A stretch of DNA of 64,000 nt from the NCBI GenBank assembly GCA_017960985.1, contig JAGCYD010000028.1, positions 48,455-112,454 of the forward strand. The letters are read 5' to 3'. Both the position numbers and the translations under genes were made by a program. Under the pieces are notes generated by a model, which ran no database searches, had not been told where the DNA came from, and was given only the letters and a program-made list of their open reading frames with translations. Positions 43,044-51,608 of this stretch are shown piece by piece. Source of the stretch: Bacteroidaceae bacterium. GTDB taxonomy: Bacteria; Bacteroidota; Bacteroidia; Bacteroidales; Bacteroidaceae. The stretch's first letter is position 1. The number at the start of each line of letters is the position of its first letter.

Positions 43044-43078
43044 ACAAATGTTGAAACAAATGTAACAATGGTTGAAAC
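43044..43078 (-). promoter_or_regulatory. Candidate AraC-type operator: two direct half-sites, 21-base period
   Basis: ACAAATGTTGAAAC (43044-43057) and AACAATGGTTGAAAC (43064-43078) are direct repeats whose TTGAAAC parts are exactly 21 bases apart. They lie just upstream of the GH31 promoter and next to a gene for an AraC-type regulator. Confidence 0.45.
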
Positions 43079-43103
43079 CCCAGTGTAAAAGGTATGAGAA
43101 TCG

Positions 43104-44639
43104 CTAATCTTTAGCGTATTCCGATGGTTTTTTACCATAAGTTTCCTGGAAAAGCCGACTGAAATAACTGGCCGACGAGAAGCCCGTCTGTTCGGCAATC
43201 TCAGCAATCGAGAGCCTCCCCTCGCGCAGCAATCGTGCCGCCCGTTCCATACGGATGCGACGGATGAAAAGAGTGGGTGTCTGGTCAAGCACGGCTGTGA
43301 GGCGCTTGTACAACCCCGTGCGCTCCATGCACAAGTCAGCGGCCAGTTGCTCCACATTATATCCTGGTGTGTCGAGATGCTCCTCCACAAGAGAGATAGC
43401 ATGTTGGATAAACGGATCAGAAGTGGTTTCTTCTGCTACTGTTTCCGTTTCGTTCGGTATCTCCATACTTTCCGAAGGTATATCCTGTGCCGCAATCAAA
43501 TCGCGTAATTGCTGCATCAATCGCTGTTCGCGGCGGCGTTGGCGTGTAGCATAGCGGTAGAATAATATCACCAACAGCATCACCGACAATACAAGCAAGG
43601 CAAGAATATTGTATATAAGGTGCGAAGCCGAAGCATGTATCGAGGAAGCATGCAACAAGCCATCGGCATAACTGCCAAGCCATAGTCCTCCCTCGTTATC
43701 AACGAGCACCGTATTGAATCCTGTTCGTAGTGTATCGCCATGGGTAGTTACCACCTCTGAGTAAAGTTGCATCTTGCCCGTGTTGAGATCTATTTCCCAA
43801 AGTCCTTCGGGACAAGTCATTAGGGCAAGGCTGGGTGTAGGAATGCAGAGTGTGTGGAATGTTCCCTTCGTTGTTTCAAAAACCGTTTTCCATTGGCGTT
43901 TTTCAGGATTGAAACACAAAAAAATGTTGCGTCGCTCACCACAGCGCAATTGATAGAAATCCCCGTCACTGCTACGCACTACAAGCGAACTCTTGTCGTA
44001 GAATTTTGCGTCAGTTGTATCATAGGGAATTGTTGTGTACGCCAGAATATGACTTTCTAGGTCGTAGCACGCAACCATGCTGTTGGCGAAGAAAAGATAG
44101 AGATTTAGCGAATCAGTTTCCATGTCTTGCAATTCTCCCCATTCGCGATGGAAGGAAAATAGTAGCTGACTCTCAAGGTTTATATCTTGCGTTTTTGCTA
44201 TGGTAGTGTCATTCACTACCCAAACATGTCCTGAACTATCAACAAAGATATCGTCCATCTTTTGATTGTCGATGTCCTCAAAGTGCTCTGTCTGCAGGTT
44301 CAAACACCAGACGCACCCCCTGTCTTTCATCCACAGGCGGTCGTTCCCGTCTGCATAGACATGATATTCACCATGATAGTTGCTGAGTGGGTACGATGGT
44401 ACTTCATCAGCGGGGAACTGACGAATCGACTTGCCATCCAATAGATGGATACACTCCCAAGTCGTCACCACCATACGCCCATCTGCCAATTGCAGGATAT
44501 GCCGGACATTATCCTCGCGCATACCATCTGCTGTCGTGATTTGATTGAATCTCGGCAGTTCGTTCTCCTCACTATAGGCCTTGTTGGCAGCGATTGTCAA
44601 AAGGAAAAGGAATATGAATATCGAGTGTTTCGTTTGCAT
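43104..44639 (-). CDS. Membrane-bound AraC-family regulator with periplasmic propeller-like sensor
   Basis: This is a 511-residue one-component regulator. The N-terminal signal MQTKHSIFIFLFLLTIAANKAYS is followed by a periplasmic region (about 25-330) with Reg_prop-like repeats: ITTADGMREDNVRHILQLADGRMVV, SSGHVWVVND and VDNEGGLWLGSYADGLL. One membrane helix follows (about 333-355, IYNILALLVLSVMLLVILFY). The cytoplasmic tail (about 400-511) carries an AraC DNA-binding domain with VEQLAADLCMERTGLYKRL and IAEIAEQTGFSSASYFSRLF. Unlike hybrid two-component systems it has no histidine kinase or receiver domain, so signal and DNA binding are joined through the membrane. It lies upstream of GH31 on the same strand, its likely target. 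The propeller is shorter than in hybrid two-component sensors. Confidence 0.85.
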   Translation of the reverse strand: MQTKHSIFIFLFLLTIAANKAYSEENELPRFNQITTADGMREDNVRHILQLADGRMVVTTWECIHLLDGKSIRQFPADEVPSYPLSNYHGEYHVYADGNDRLWMKDRGCVWCLNLQTEHFEDIDNQKMDDIFVDSSGHVWVVNDTTIAKTQDINLESQLLFSFHREWGELQDMETDSLNLYLFFANSMVACYDLESHILAYTTIPYDTTDAKFYDKSSLVVRSSDGDFYQLRCGERRNIFLCFNPEKRQWKTVFETTKGTFHTLCIPTPSLALMTCPEGLWEIDLNTGKMQLYSEVVTTHGDTLRTGFNTVLVDNEGGLWLGSYADGLLHASSIHASASHLIYNILALLVLSVMLLVILFYRYATRQRRREQRLMQQLRDLIAAQDIPSESMEIPNETETVAEETTSDPFIQHAISLVEEHLDTPGYNVEQLAADLCMERTGLYKRLTAVLDQTPTLFIRRIRMERAARLLREGRLSIAEIAEQTGFSSASYFSRLFQETYGKKPSEYAKD

Positions 44640-44659
44640 GCAACAGGGCTATTATGAGG

Positions 44660-44691
44660 CAAAGATACGATTAAGCGAGTAAAATACCAAG
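44660..44691 (-). promoter_or_regulatory. Promoter of the AraC-type regulator, shared 32-base sequence
   Basis: Read on the minus strand: CTTGG, then a 19-base stretch including TTAATCG, then TATCTTTG (-7, plus-strand 44660-44667). The whole 32-base sequence matches 52575-52606 (protease promoter) with only three differences. Confidence 0.7.
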
Positions 44692-44698
44692 ATAAACA

Positions 44699-44737
44699 CA
44701 AGAAAGAGGATGTAAATTTGCTACATCCTCTTTCTTG
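44699..44737 (-). terminator. Terminator of the nagB operon
   Basis: CAAGAAAGAGGATGTA (44699-44714) pairs perfectly over 16 bases with 44722-44737 around a 7-base loop, 25 bases after the nagB stop. TGTTT follows on the minus strand. Confidence 0.85.
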
Positions 44738-44761
44738 CTATAGAAAACTTATTGTAAGTTG

Positions 44762-45553
44762 TTAGAGGTTGTCCTTCTCGATGTCCTTGAAGTACTTGTA
44801 GGTGCCGTGCTTCAATTCGTCGGTGGCAGCCTCGTCGCAGGCAATGATGGCGTGCGGGTGCATCTGCAGTGCACTGATGGTCCACTCATGGCTGACGGCA
44901 CATTCGATGGCATGATGTAGGGCGCGAGCCTTGTTGTGTCCATTAACCACGATAAGTACCTCTTTAGCCTCCATTACGGTGCCGACTCCTACGGTGAGTG
45001 CAGTCTTGGGAACCTTGTTCACATCGTTGTCAAAGAAACGGCTGTTAGCGATGATGGTATCGGTCGTAAGACTCTTTACACGGGTACGGCTTTGCAAGGA
45101 ACTAAAAGGCTCGTTGAAAGCAATGTGGCCATCGGGACCGATACCTCCCATGAAGAGGTCGATACCTCCCGCCTCTTGAATGGCCTTCTCATAAGCAGCG
45201 CACTCAGCAGCCAAATCTGGGGCATTACCATTGAGAATATGTACATTCTCTTTCTTGATGTCAATATGAGAGAAAAAATTGGTCCACATGAAACTATGGT
45301 AGCTTTCGGGATGTTCCTCGGGCAGAGCAACATACTCGTCCATGTTGAAAGTGATGACATGCTGGAAGCTAACCTTACCAGCCTTATTCAGTTGGATGAG
45401 GTGCTTGTACAGCCCCAGAGGTGACGAGCCTGTAGGACAACCCAGTTTGAAGGGTTTTTCTGCAGTAGGCTTGGCCTCGTTGATGCGTGCGGCTACATAT
45501 TCTGCAGCCCAGCGTGACATTTCCTGATAGTCAGGTTCGATGATAACTCTCAT
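44762..45553 (-). CDS. nagB: Glucosamine-6-phosphate deaminase
   Basis: This enzyme converts glucosamine 6-phosphate to fructose 6-phosphate and ammonia in amino-sugar catabolism. The 263-residue length is normal. Motifs: [23 protein letters not shown] near residue 40, [22 protein letters not shown] with the catalytic Asp, [20 protein letters not shown] around residue 135, [20 protein letters not shown], and a C-terminal [17 protein letters not shown]. The allosteric site cannot be judged. It is the last gene of an unusual operon: its start overlaps the stop of a CXXCH propeller lipoprotein by four bases and a strong terminator follows. No nagA is in the window. Confidence 0.95.
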   Translation of the reverse strand: MRVIIEPDYQEMSRWAAEYVAARINEAKPTAEKPFKLGCPTGSSPLGLYKHLIQLNKAGKVSFQHVITFNMDEYVALPEEHPESYHSFMWTNFFSHIDIKKENVHILNGNAPDLAAECAAYEKAIQEAGGIDLFMGGIGPDGHIAFNEPFSSLQSRTRVKSLTTDTIIANSRFFDNDVNKVPKTALTVGVGTVMEAKEVLIVVNGHNKARALHHAIECAVSHEWTISALQMHPHAIIACDEAATDELKHGTYKYFKDIEKDNL

Positions 45554-47097
45554 TGTTTTTGGTATTTAGGTTTATAAATAATTTTCTTTCCTTCGGTTTC
45601 GTAGATGCATTGACGGAAAGTCCCTTCGCTTATCTGCACGGCATCTTTGGTCAGTTCGGGTACATTGTAGCTCTTCAGTAGCATGATGTTGTGCTCGGGA
45701 TCGCGCTGAGGCAGACAGAATGCCTTGTGTGCATGACCATTCTTGTCGAAGTAGGTAATAAACAGGCGTGTATAGTTGCCGTCCATGCGCCTTGTGCTGA
45801 ATACAATCCATCGGCCGTTGCTGCTCCAAGTGTGGTATGAATCTACATCGTCGCAATTGGCCTCGGTCAAAGCATAGACACTATCGGTTTGTAAATCCTT
45901 AACATAAAGGTCGCTGCTGAGATGCCAGATGTGGAATTGTCCATAATTGCCCTCGGCATAAAGCAGATAGCGTCCGTCGGGACTTATGCGCGGGAACGAA
46001 GCGCTTCGTTCCCGACTATGACAATCGACCACCATTTCCGATTCGCCAAACCTGCCTGTGGCATCATCATAAGGTAGGCGACAGATGTTGTAATGGAACT
46101 TGTCATATACGAGATTGTTTCGGATGGAGCCTATTGTGTCGAGTATCTCGGCGTCGACTTCGGGGTCGCTGGCTGTGCAGTAATAGAGCCATTTGCCGTC
46201 GGGTGACCAACAGGGGAAGGTCTCGTATTGCGTAGAGTCGTTTAGAATCATCTGTACCTCGTTCTTATCTACATCGTAGAGGAAAAGGTCGCTGGCTCCG
46301 TCCTGTACCTCAATTTTCTCGTCGTGGTACAAGTGGAAACACTGCCAGGTTTTATTGGTGGAGAAGGCCACGAGGTTCTTGGTGGGATGCCATGAAGGAT
46401 ATACACCCGAAGTGATGAGGCTGTCGCATTTTATCTGAACTTTAGTAACCTTACTCCCATTGGCAAAGATGGTTCCACCATGGTTGGCTCGCACATGGAA
46501 AAGCATATTCTGTGTGCTGTAATTCTGATAGTTGTGACAATTTACACAATGATTGTCATCGTCGTAATAGACTCTATTGTTCTCGTAGATGGGTCGCTCA
46601 TCAAAGTTGGTCAAATTGCGTTGGTAAAGACCTAATTGCCGATAGAGTTCGTACCCAGGTTCGATGAGACGGTAACTAAGATAGGCATCGATATCTTCCT
46701 CCGCTACGGTCAAGGTGTGACTCTTGTACTTTACCCAACCCGTTGGCATTTTTGCATAAATGCTGATAATGATATCTGCACCCCGGTTCTGATTAAGTAG
46801 CGTACGCCATTCGGTAGTGTCTATTTCTACTTTTAGAGATTTTCCTCCACCCGTCACGATTTGTCCTTCTCGCTCTCCTTTCAGTTCTGCAACGATGGCC
46901 GTTGCATTGTTAGCTTGAACCATGAAATTGAGTGGTGCGATGTTGGCAGGGATGACAATGTCGGTATAGTCTGGATATAGGTTTGCTACCGTATCCCTTT
47001 CGCTATATTGGGTAGGCACAGAGTAGCGCTTTCCGCAAGCAGCAAGGAATAGTAGTAGGCCTACTCCTACGATTTTGCTTATATGATTTATTCTCAT
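45550..47097 (-). CDS. PD40 beta-propeller lipoprotein with a c-type heme motif
   Basis: This is a 515-residue lipoprotein (signal [21 protein letters not shown]). It has a beta-sandwich-like N-terminal part (about 40-150), then a single CXXCH heme-attachment motif at C184-V-N-C-H188 in [23 protein letters not shown]40/TolB-like propeller fills about 225-500, with [56 protein letters not shown] and [17 protein letters not shown]. The heme motif with aromatic and Tyr/His context suggests a monoheme periplasmic electron carrier or sensor. It sits between DUF6057 and nagB with 12-base and overlapping spacing. Residues 362-369 (SRERSASF) are encoded by a perfect 24-base palindrome. Function unknown. 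Confidence 0.82.
   Translation of the reverse strand: MRINHISKIVGVGLLLFLAACGKRYSVPTQYSERDTVANLYPDYTDIVIPANIAPLNFMVQANNATAIVAELKGEREGQIVTGGGKSLKVEIDTTEWRTLLNQNRGADIIISIYAKMPTGWVKYKSHTLTVAEEDIDAYLSYRLIEPGYELYRQLGLYQRNLTNFDERPIYENNRVYYDDDNHCVNCHNYQNYSTQNMLFHVRANHGGTIFANGSKVTKVQIKCDSLITSGVYPSWHPTKNLVAFSTNKTWQCFHLYHDEKIEVQDGASDLFLYDVDKNEVQMILNDSTQYETFPCWSPDGKWLYYCTASDPEVDAEILDTIGSIRNNLVYDKFHYNICRLPYDDATGRFGESEMVVDCHSRERSASFPRISPDGRYLLYAEGNYGQFHIWHLSSDLYVKDLQTDSVYALTEANCDDVDSYHTWSSNGRWIVFSTRRMDGNYTRLFITYFDKNGHAHKAFCLPQRDPEHNIMLLKSYNVPELTKDAVQISEGTFRQCIYETEGKKIIYKPKYQKQ
45991..46014. repeat. Perfect 24-base palindrome inside the propeller lipoprotein gene
   Basis: The sequence CGGGAACGAAGC joins directly to its exact reverse complement GCTTCGTTCCCG with no loop. 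In the reading frame it encodes SRERSASF (minus strand, residues 362-369). Confidence 0.85.
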
Positions 47098-47109
47098 CTT
47101 AATGACTTG

Positions 47110-48777
47110 TTAATTCACGCCCTGATTGCTACTGCTCTTTTCGTCTGTGTCGCTACGCCTGGTGGCTTTTAGGTTCCCAAAATAATAATAATAAGGATAA
47201 TAGCCTCTGTATTTCGGGAAAAGTTCACGGGCATGTGCTGCACGGGTGTTGAAATCTTTCAGATAGGGATTCACATCCCTTATGAAGTTGAACATCTTGT
47301 CGCGATGGAATTCCAGTCCCGAGAATTCCCTTAGAATTTCGGGGTTCTGATAGGACATCATCATCAGTGCTTCGGCAATGCTTTTGGGTGGTGTCGTACC
47401 GCGCATGGGAGCACATCGCTGGAGGAATTGCGGCATGGTCTTACTGTAGATGTTAACCATAATACTATTCCAAAGTGCATTGATGCTACGCCCTTCCACC
47501 AATGATGAGTTATAGCCGAGAAAGACAGGATGTATGAAGAAGTTCTCGAAGTAGTCATGTAGGGGCTCTGTTAGCCTAGCCGTAACAAACTCTGGGTCGG
47601 CATCTACGCGCTCGGGACAGTAGAGCATGGCACTATATTTTTTGACAAAGTCACCCTCAAAAGGCACTTTTTGTAGAATACGGAGATACTTTTCTGCTAC
47701 TCGCCAGTCCTGCATGACAAGCGCACACTTTGTGAGCATTTTTATCGAACGCAGGTTGGGGCCACTCATGGTCAGGTTCTCCATAGCATGGTGAAGGGCT
47801 GTCTGGAATAATCCAGCATGGAAGTCGCATTCCATCATATAATAGTTGGCACTGCTTACGGTGGAAAGTCCTTCGTATTTCTTGCCGCGACGATTGAAGC
47901 CGTGGATATATGGGTCGTCATAATCGAGACGAATGTCAAAGAAATGTTCGCCTTGTTCTCCCAACTGCACCAGCGCAATGGCGTAGTATGCTGCAATTTG
48001 TCGATAGGATAGGTCGGTATGTGCCAAAGCTGTCTTTGTCATGCCGCGCCAGTCTTGTTCCATCATCTGACATTGCATTTTGGTGACTACGCGTACATAA
48101 GGTCGCAGGTAGGTGCCCAATTCTATTGTGGAGGCAATGATGGCAATGACGAGCAATATTTGGACGCGGTTCTGCCAAGGAGTTTCGTCCTTTGGGGGAC
48201 GGATGATGTTTGGAAATGTGTGGTGATGACTAAATGAGCGGATGATGAGTGCCAGAATGAGCAATACGATGAAACAGGCGAGGGGAATGCCCATAATCAT
48301 ACCAGTTTCTGCTTCATAGTATAGGTCAAATCCGATGTAAGTGACGGCGAAAAGATAAGCAGCCGATGGCAGGTACTGAAGCAGTCGCCACCATCCCCTC
48401 AATCGAAGGCAATAGCCTAATAGCCATGCGCTACCACTGACAAACAGAGCCATTACGCTTCCACCGAGAATGGGGTAGCGGAAGAGTTGTAATAATGCCA
48501 ATCCTGCTTGCCACAGCATACTCCAGGGGCGTCCCTGCATATAATACATCAACGTGGTGTCGGGAGCCCAAAACGAGAACTCGCGTGCGATACGGAACAC
48601 ACATCCGTACCACCATGCTGTCCACAGCCATACCAATAAAAAGAAAACAACTGCAACAGGAAGCAAAATAGGCGCTTTCGGCAACTTTGGCTTTGCTTCC
48701 TGTTGTGTGGTGTTGTTATGCGTCTGTGGCTTGTTTGCCTTCCGTTGTTGTGCCATTGGCTTATTGTCCGATGACAA
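47110..48777 (-). CDS. DUF6057 family multi-spanning membrane protein
   Basis: This is a 555-residue membrane protein. After a polar, Gln/Asn/Lys-rich N-terminus (about 1-30) there are six to seven hydrophobic segments between about 33 and 220, including ILLPVAVVFFLLVWLWTAWW, ILGGSVMALFVSGSAWLLGY and CFIVLLILALIIRSF. A large soluble C-terminal half (about 240-540) is alpha-helical and looks like TPR-type repeats (MEQDWRGMTKTALAHTDLSYRQIAAYYAIAL). The family is Bacteroidota-specific and of unknown role. An alternative start at the Met of MAQQRK, seven codons on, is possible. It lies 8 bases after the rubredoxin gene and 12 before the heme-motif lipoprotein, which suggests that the three act together. 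Confidence 0.78.
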   Translation of the reverse strand: MSSDNKPMAQQRKANKPQTHNNTTQQEAKPKLPKAPILLPVAVVFFLLVWLWTAWWYGCVFRIAREFSFWAPDTTLMYYMQGRPWSMLWQAGLALLQLFRYPILGGSVMALFVSGSAWLLGYCLRLRGWWRLLQYLPSAAYLFAVTYIGFDLYYEAETGMIMGIPLACFIVLLILALIIRSFSHHHTFPNIIRPPKDETPWQNRVQILLVIAIIASTIELGTYLRPYVRVVTKMQCQMMEQDWRGMTKTALAHTDLSYRQIAAYYAIALVQLGEQGEHFFDIRLDYDDPYIHGFNRRGKKYEGLSTVSSANYYMMECDFHAGLFQTALHHAMENLTMSGPNLRSIKMLTKCALVMQDWRVAEKYLRILQKVPFEGDFVKKYSAMLYCPERVDADPEFVTARLTEPLHDYFENFFIHPVFLGYNSSLVEGRSINALWNSIMVNIYSKTMPQFLQRCAPMRGTTPPKSIAEALMMMSYQNPEILREFSGLEFHRDKMFNFIRDVNPYLKDFNTRAAHARELFPKYRGYYPYYYYFGNLKATRRSDTDEKSSSNQGVN

Positions 48778-48785
48778 AACTTATC

Positions 48786-48944
48786 TTATTCGGCTGAAAA
48801 ATCGTCCTTGCCTACACCGCAGAGGGGGCATACCCAATCTTCGGGAAGGTCTTCAAATGCTGTACCGGGTTCAATGCCATTGTCGGGGTCTCCAATAGCA
48901 GGGTCGTACTCGTAGCCACATACATCACATACATACTTTTTCAT
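48786..48944 (-). CDS. Rubredoxin
   Basis: This is a 52-residue one-iron electron carrier. The translation [20 protein letters not shown], followed by a Gly/Glu-rich loop and [18 protein letters not shown], has both CxxCG and CPLCG cysteine pairs that hold the Fe(Cys)4 site, and the conserved YDP and W residues. The length is complete and the start follows a good promoter. It is the first gene of the DUF6057-heme lipoprotein-nagB operon. Rubredoxins often pass electrons to rubrerythrin or oxygen-reducing proteins in anaerobes; the partner here is unknown. Being cytoplasmic, it cannot directly meet the heme of the lipoprotein, unless an intermediate carries electrons across. Confidence 0.95.
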   Translation of the reverse strand: MKKYVCDVCGYEYDPAIGDPDNGIEPGTAFEDLPEDWVCPLCGVGKDDFSAE

Positions 48945-48989
48945 AGTCATTAGGTGTTAAGTTAGTAATAATTGAATATTGTCAATACA

Positions 48990-49020
48990 CAAAGTTAGGA
49001 ATAAATCTGAAAACTGCAAA
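48990..49020 (-). promoter_or_regulatory. Promoter of the rubredoxin operon
   Basis: On the minus strand TTTG (49017-49020) and TAACTTTG (48990-48997) are 19 bases apart, a good -33/-7 pair, 45 bases before the rubredoxin ATG. Confidence 0.8.
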
Positions 49021-49036
49021 GCATTTTGATGCTCTA

Positions 49037-50986
49037 TCAACTTAAAGCCTCAATCCATTTGTCTCCTAAGGCCGATTTTACAGCAATATGTTCCTGTACG
49101 GCTGTGACAAACGGGTTGCTGTCGAATTGGCCTCGAACATGTTCGAAGTCGGCTTCTGCCGTTCTTGTGTTGCCGTCGAACCCAAATCCCGTCTTGGTGG
49201 TGAGCGAAAATTCCTTGCGGGCATCGTTGTACAGCATCTTATCCAAGTCCACTACAGCCTGTTTCCATTCCTTAATGATACGGATGAGAGTTTCATTTGT
49301 CAGTTCATCCTCCTTCAAGTTGTAGAACTTCAGCAACAACTGGTAAGCCCACGCCCATTCATAGTCATAATAGTTCTTGTGGATGTCGCATAGTCGCTGA
49401 GTCATCTCTCCGTGGCTGTCAATCTTGCCTGCTTCAATGTCGTTCATCAACCTTGTGATCTCAGTGTGTGGGGCAATCAGTCCGGACAAGTCAACCCAGT
49501 CGCCTTCGCCGATGGTGCTTTCCGGATGTAAGTTGCGGGTTTTCTCCAACCTTGAAATGAGCGAATTGCCAAGGAATTTCTTTATGGCAATACCATAGAG
49601 ATAGATGCCTTTTTCCAATGATGAATGCTTGATTTTTGCGCTTTGGTAGGTATAGGTGTCGCTGGTGGCTCCAGAGAGTTCCTTGAGTTGTTGTAAAACT
49701 TCCATGCCCCGAACCATCTTGTCGATCGTGTAGGGTGATAGCAGATTGAAGTTTATCAAGTCGATTCTGCCTTCCTTATTCCGTTTGTCGCGTTTGGGCC
49801 ATTTTTGGGCATCGCGTACAGTTCCTACGGAGCGTAAATTCACGGCTGGTGCAAGCCAAGTTTCGCCATTCTTCTCAATGAGGTATGAAAAAGGCAAAGC
49901 CGAGGTGTCGGGATTGGTACTATGGCGTCCCATGACAAGCGAGAAAGCACCGATTCGTGCCGGCCAGAGAATATAGGAATCGGATGCCGTCTTGGCTCCT
50001 CGTTCCAATGCTCCCTGATGGATGGGACCAAGTTTGTACATATGATTGCTCTGGTTCGAGCCGCTTCCAGCATTCATGAAAGAGAACATGCCGGCAATGA
50101 GCAGTGTACTCTTGTGGTGCGTCACGGTGAAAGGACCGGCAAAAATGGCGCAAGCCTCACCGTTCTCTTCCTGACAGTTGCAGAAGAAAAGTGAGTCGCT
50201 TGCCGAATAATTATGCCCGAGTACACAGGCCTGTCCTACATAGACACGGCTCAATGTGGTGCCGTCCTCGATGTGGCTGCCGTCTTGAACGATAAAATCT
50301 TCAGCAATTACCCCGTAGCCGATATGTACGGGAGAATCTTCCTTGCTCATTAACGAACCATTCTCTAATCGGCAGGTTCCTTCTATCTTACTGCAGGGGC
50401 CAGCATAGATGTTCTTGATACATCCCGTGTCGATAATGGAACTGTTGTGGCAGATAAGTCCTCGTTCTGAAGTGCGTTTCTCGGCCGTAGCCTCGGCAAA
50501 GCCCTTCAGCTTGGCAATCAGTTTGGGACGATGACGGTACATGGCTTGCATATATGCTTCCTGTGCCGACAACTGGTCATGAATTGTTACCTCGCGTCCG
50601 CCAGTCTCGTTTAGGACGGCCACTTCTACACCATTGCCGAATGAAGTCTTTTCGTCCACTACGATGATATCGACATTCTCAATGAAACAATCATCCTCAA
50701 TGTCGTAGTTGGCAATATAGTTTTTGATGTTCTCAATGCAGCAGTTGTCACCAACGCTTACATTGTGTAGGGTAGTATGGAAGATGCCCGAATGTTTGTG
50801 GATACCTCCAGGCATAGTGAAGGCTTTTTCAAATCTGCCCAGACGGCAATCGCCCGAGAAACGGACATGCCGAAGGTATTTTACATTCAGTTCAGGATGG
50901 ATGCTGATTCGTGTCCAATCCTCAGAAGAACAACCTTGAGATTCCAGTCTTTCAATCTCGGGTTGAGTAAGTTGACGGTATTCCAT
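49037..50986 (-). CDS. DUF4954 family protein (left-handed-helix-like repeats)
   Basis: This 649-residue cytoplasmic protein has no signal peptide. Residues about 30-370 contain hexapeptide-like units: GGIHKHSGIFHTTLHNVSVGDN, EDDCFIENVDIIVVDE, GTCRLENGSLM and EDGTTLSRVYVGQACVLGHN, which suggests a left-handed beta-helix with nucleotidyl- or acyltransferase-like features. The stretch GMFSFMNAGSGSNQSNHMYKLGPIHQGALERGAK is the conserved centre of the family. The C-terminal third is helical and charged. DUF4954 is found mostly in Bacteroidota and Spirochaetes; the reaction is unknown. It is divergent from the methyltransferase-like gene at 51061. Confidence 0.8.
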   Translation of the reverse strand: MEYRQLTQPEIERLESQGCSSEDWTRISIHPELNVKYLRHVRFSGDCRLGRFEKAFTMPGGIHKHSGIFHTTLHNVSVGDNCCIENIKNYIANYDIEDDCFIENVDIIVVDEKTSFGNGVEVAVLNETGGREVTIHDQLSAQEAYMQAMYRHRPKLIAKLKGFAEATAEKRTSERGLICHNSSIIDTGCIKNIYAGPCSKIEGTCRLENGSLMSKEDSPVHIGYGVIAEDFIVQDGSHIEDGTTLSRVYVGQACVLGHNYSASDSLFFCNCQEENGEACAIFAGPFTVTHHKSTLLIAGMFSFMNAGSGSNQSNHMYKLGPIHQGALERGAKTASDSYILWPARIGAFSLVMGRHSTNPDTSALPFSYLIEKNGETWLAPAVNLRSVGTVRDAQKWPKRDKRNKEGRIDLINFNLLSPYTIDKMVRGMEVLQQLKELSGATSDTYTYQSAKIKHSSLEKGIYLYGIAIKKFLGNSLISRLEKTRNLHPESTIGEGDWVDLSGLIAPHTEITRLMNDIEAGKIDSHGEMTQRLCDIHKNYYDYEWAWAYQLLLKFYNLKEDELTNETLIRIIKEWKQAVVDLDKMLYNDARKEFSLTTKTGFGFDGNTRTAEADFEHVRGQFDSNPFVTAVQEHIAVKSALGDKWIEALS

Positions 50987-51060
50987 AGAATTAAATTTGA
51001 TGCATTAATATAATATATTAACGCATTCGCCGTTTATTTATTGTAAAAAGACCAAAAACA

Positions 51061-51606
51061 ATGCTTGTTCGCAATCCCTGGGTATGGGTGCGCCGTTTTC
51101 GCCATCGCTGTGGATACGGTGTACATTCGCCTTTTGCCTATGCGTTGGTGACAGAGGTGCTGTATAGTCCAGGGCAGTATTATGCTTATGGCTGGCTCGA
51201 CAAACTCCATCCTGCATGGGTGCGTCGACTGCGGCTTCGTCCTTTGGCAACGAGCCGCCTGTTATTCCGTTTGGCAAACTATTGGCAACCTTGTAGCATA
51301 GTCGCTCCACAAGTGACACCGCTGGAGTGGAACTATCTGCACGAGGGATGCCATCGGGCATTGATAGATACGGGTTTCTCACAGTCGCCTGCCGACTTGA
51401 TATACCTAACTCATTCAGAAACCGATGCTATGTCTCATGTGCATGATAGAACGATGTTGGTGGTAGGAAATCTAAGGGAGAATCTCGCCTTATGGAAGGA
51501 TATTGTGAATGATACCCGAACACGGGTGACTTTCGACCTGTATGACATGGGGATAGCCTTGTTTACCCCGAAATTACAAAAACAAAACTATACGATAAAC
51601 TGGTAA
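51061..51606 (+). CDS. Small methyltransferase-like protein (shortened family member?)
   Basis: This 181-residue protein starts VRNPWVWVRRFRHRCGYGVHSPFAYALVTEVL. The HSPFAY motif is typical of the N-terminus of Bacteroidota SAM-dependent O-methyltransferase-like proteins, and the C-terminal FDLYDMGIALFTPKLQKQNY resembles their end. The central SAM-binding GxGxG core normally between these parts is not visible; instead there is a short PCSIVAPQVTPLEWNYL and VHDRTMLVVGNLREN region. So the fold may be kept while catalysis is lost or altered. The next gene, the B12 adenosyltransferase, starts two bases after its stop, so the two are co-translated. Function unknown. Confidence 0.6.
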   Translation: MLVRNPWVWVRRFRHRCGYGVHSPFAYALVTEVLYSPGQYYAYGWLDKLHPAWVRRLRLRPLATSRLLFRLANYWQPCSIVAPQVTPLEWNYLHEGCHRALIDTGFSQSPADLIYLTHSETDAMSHVHDRTMLVVGNLRENLALWKDIVNDTRTRVTFDLYDMGIALFTPKLQKQNYTINW

Positions 51607-51608
51607 CC

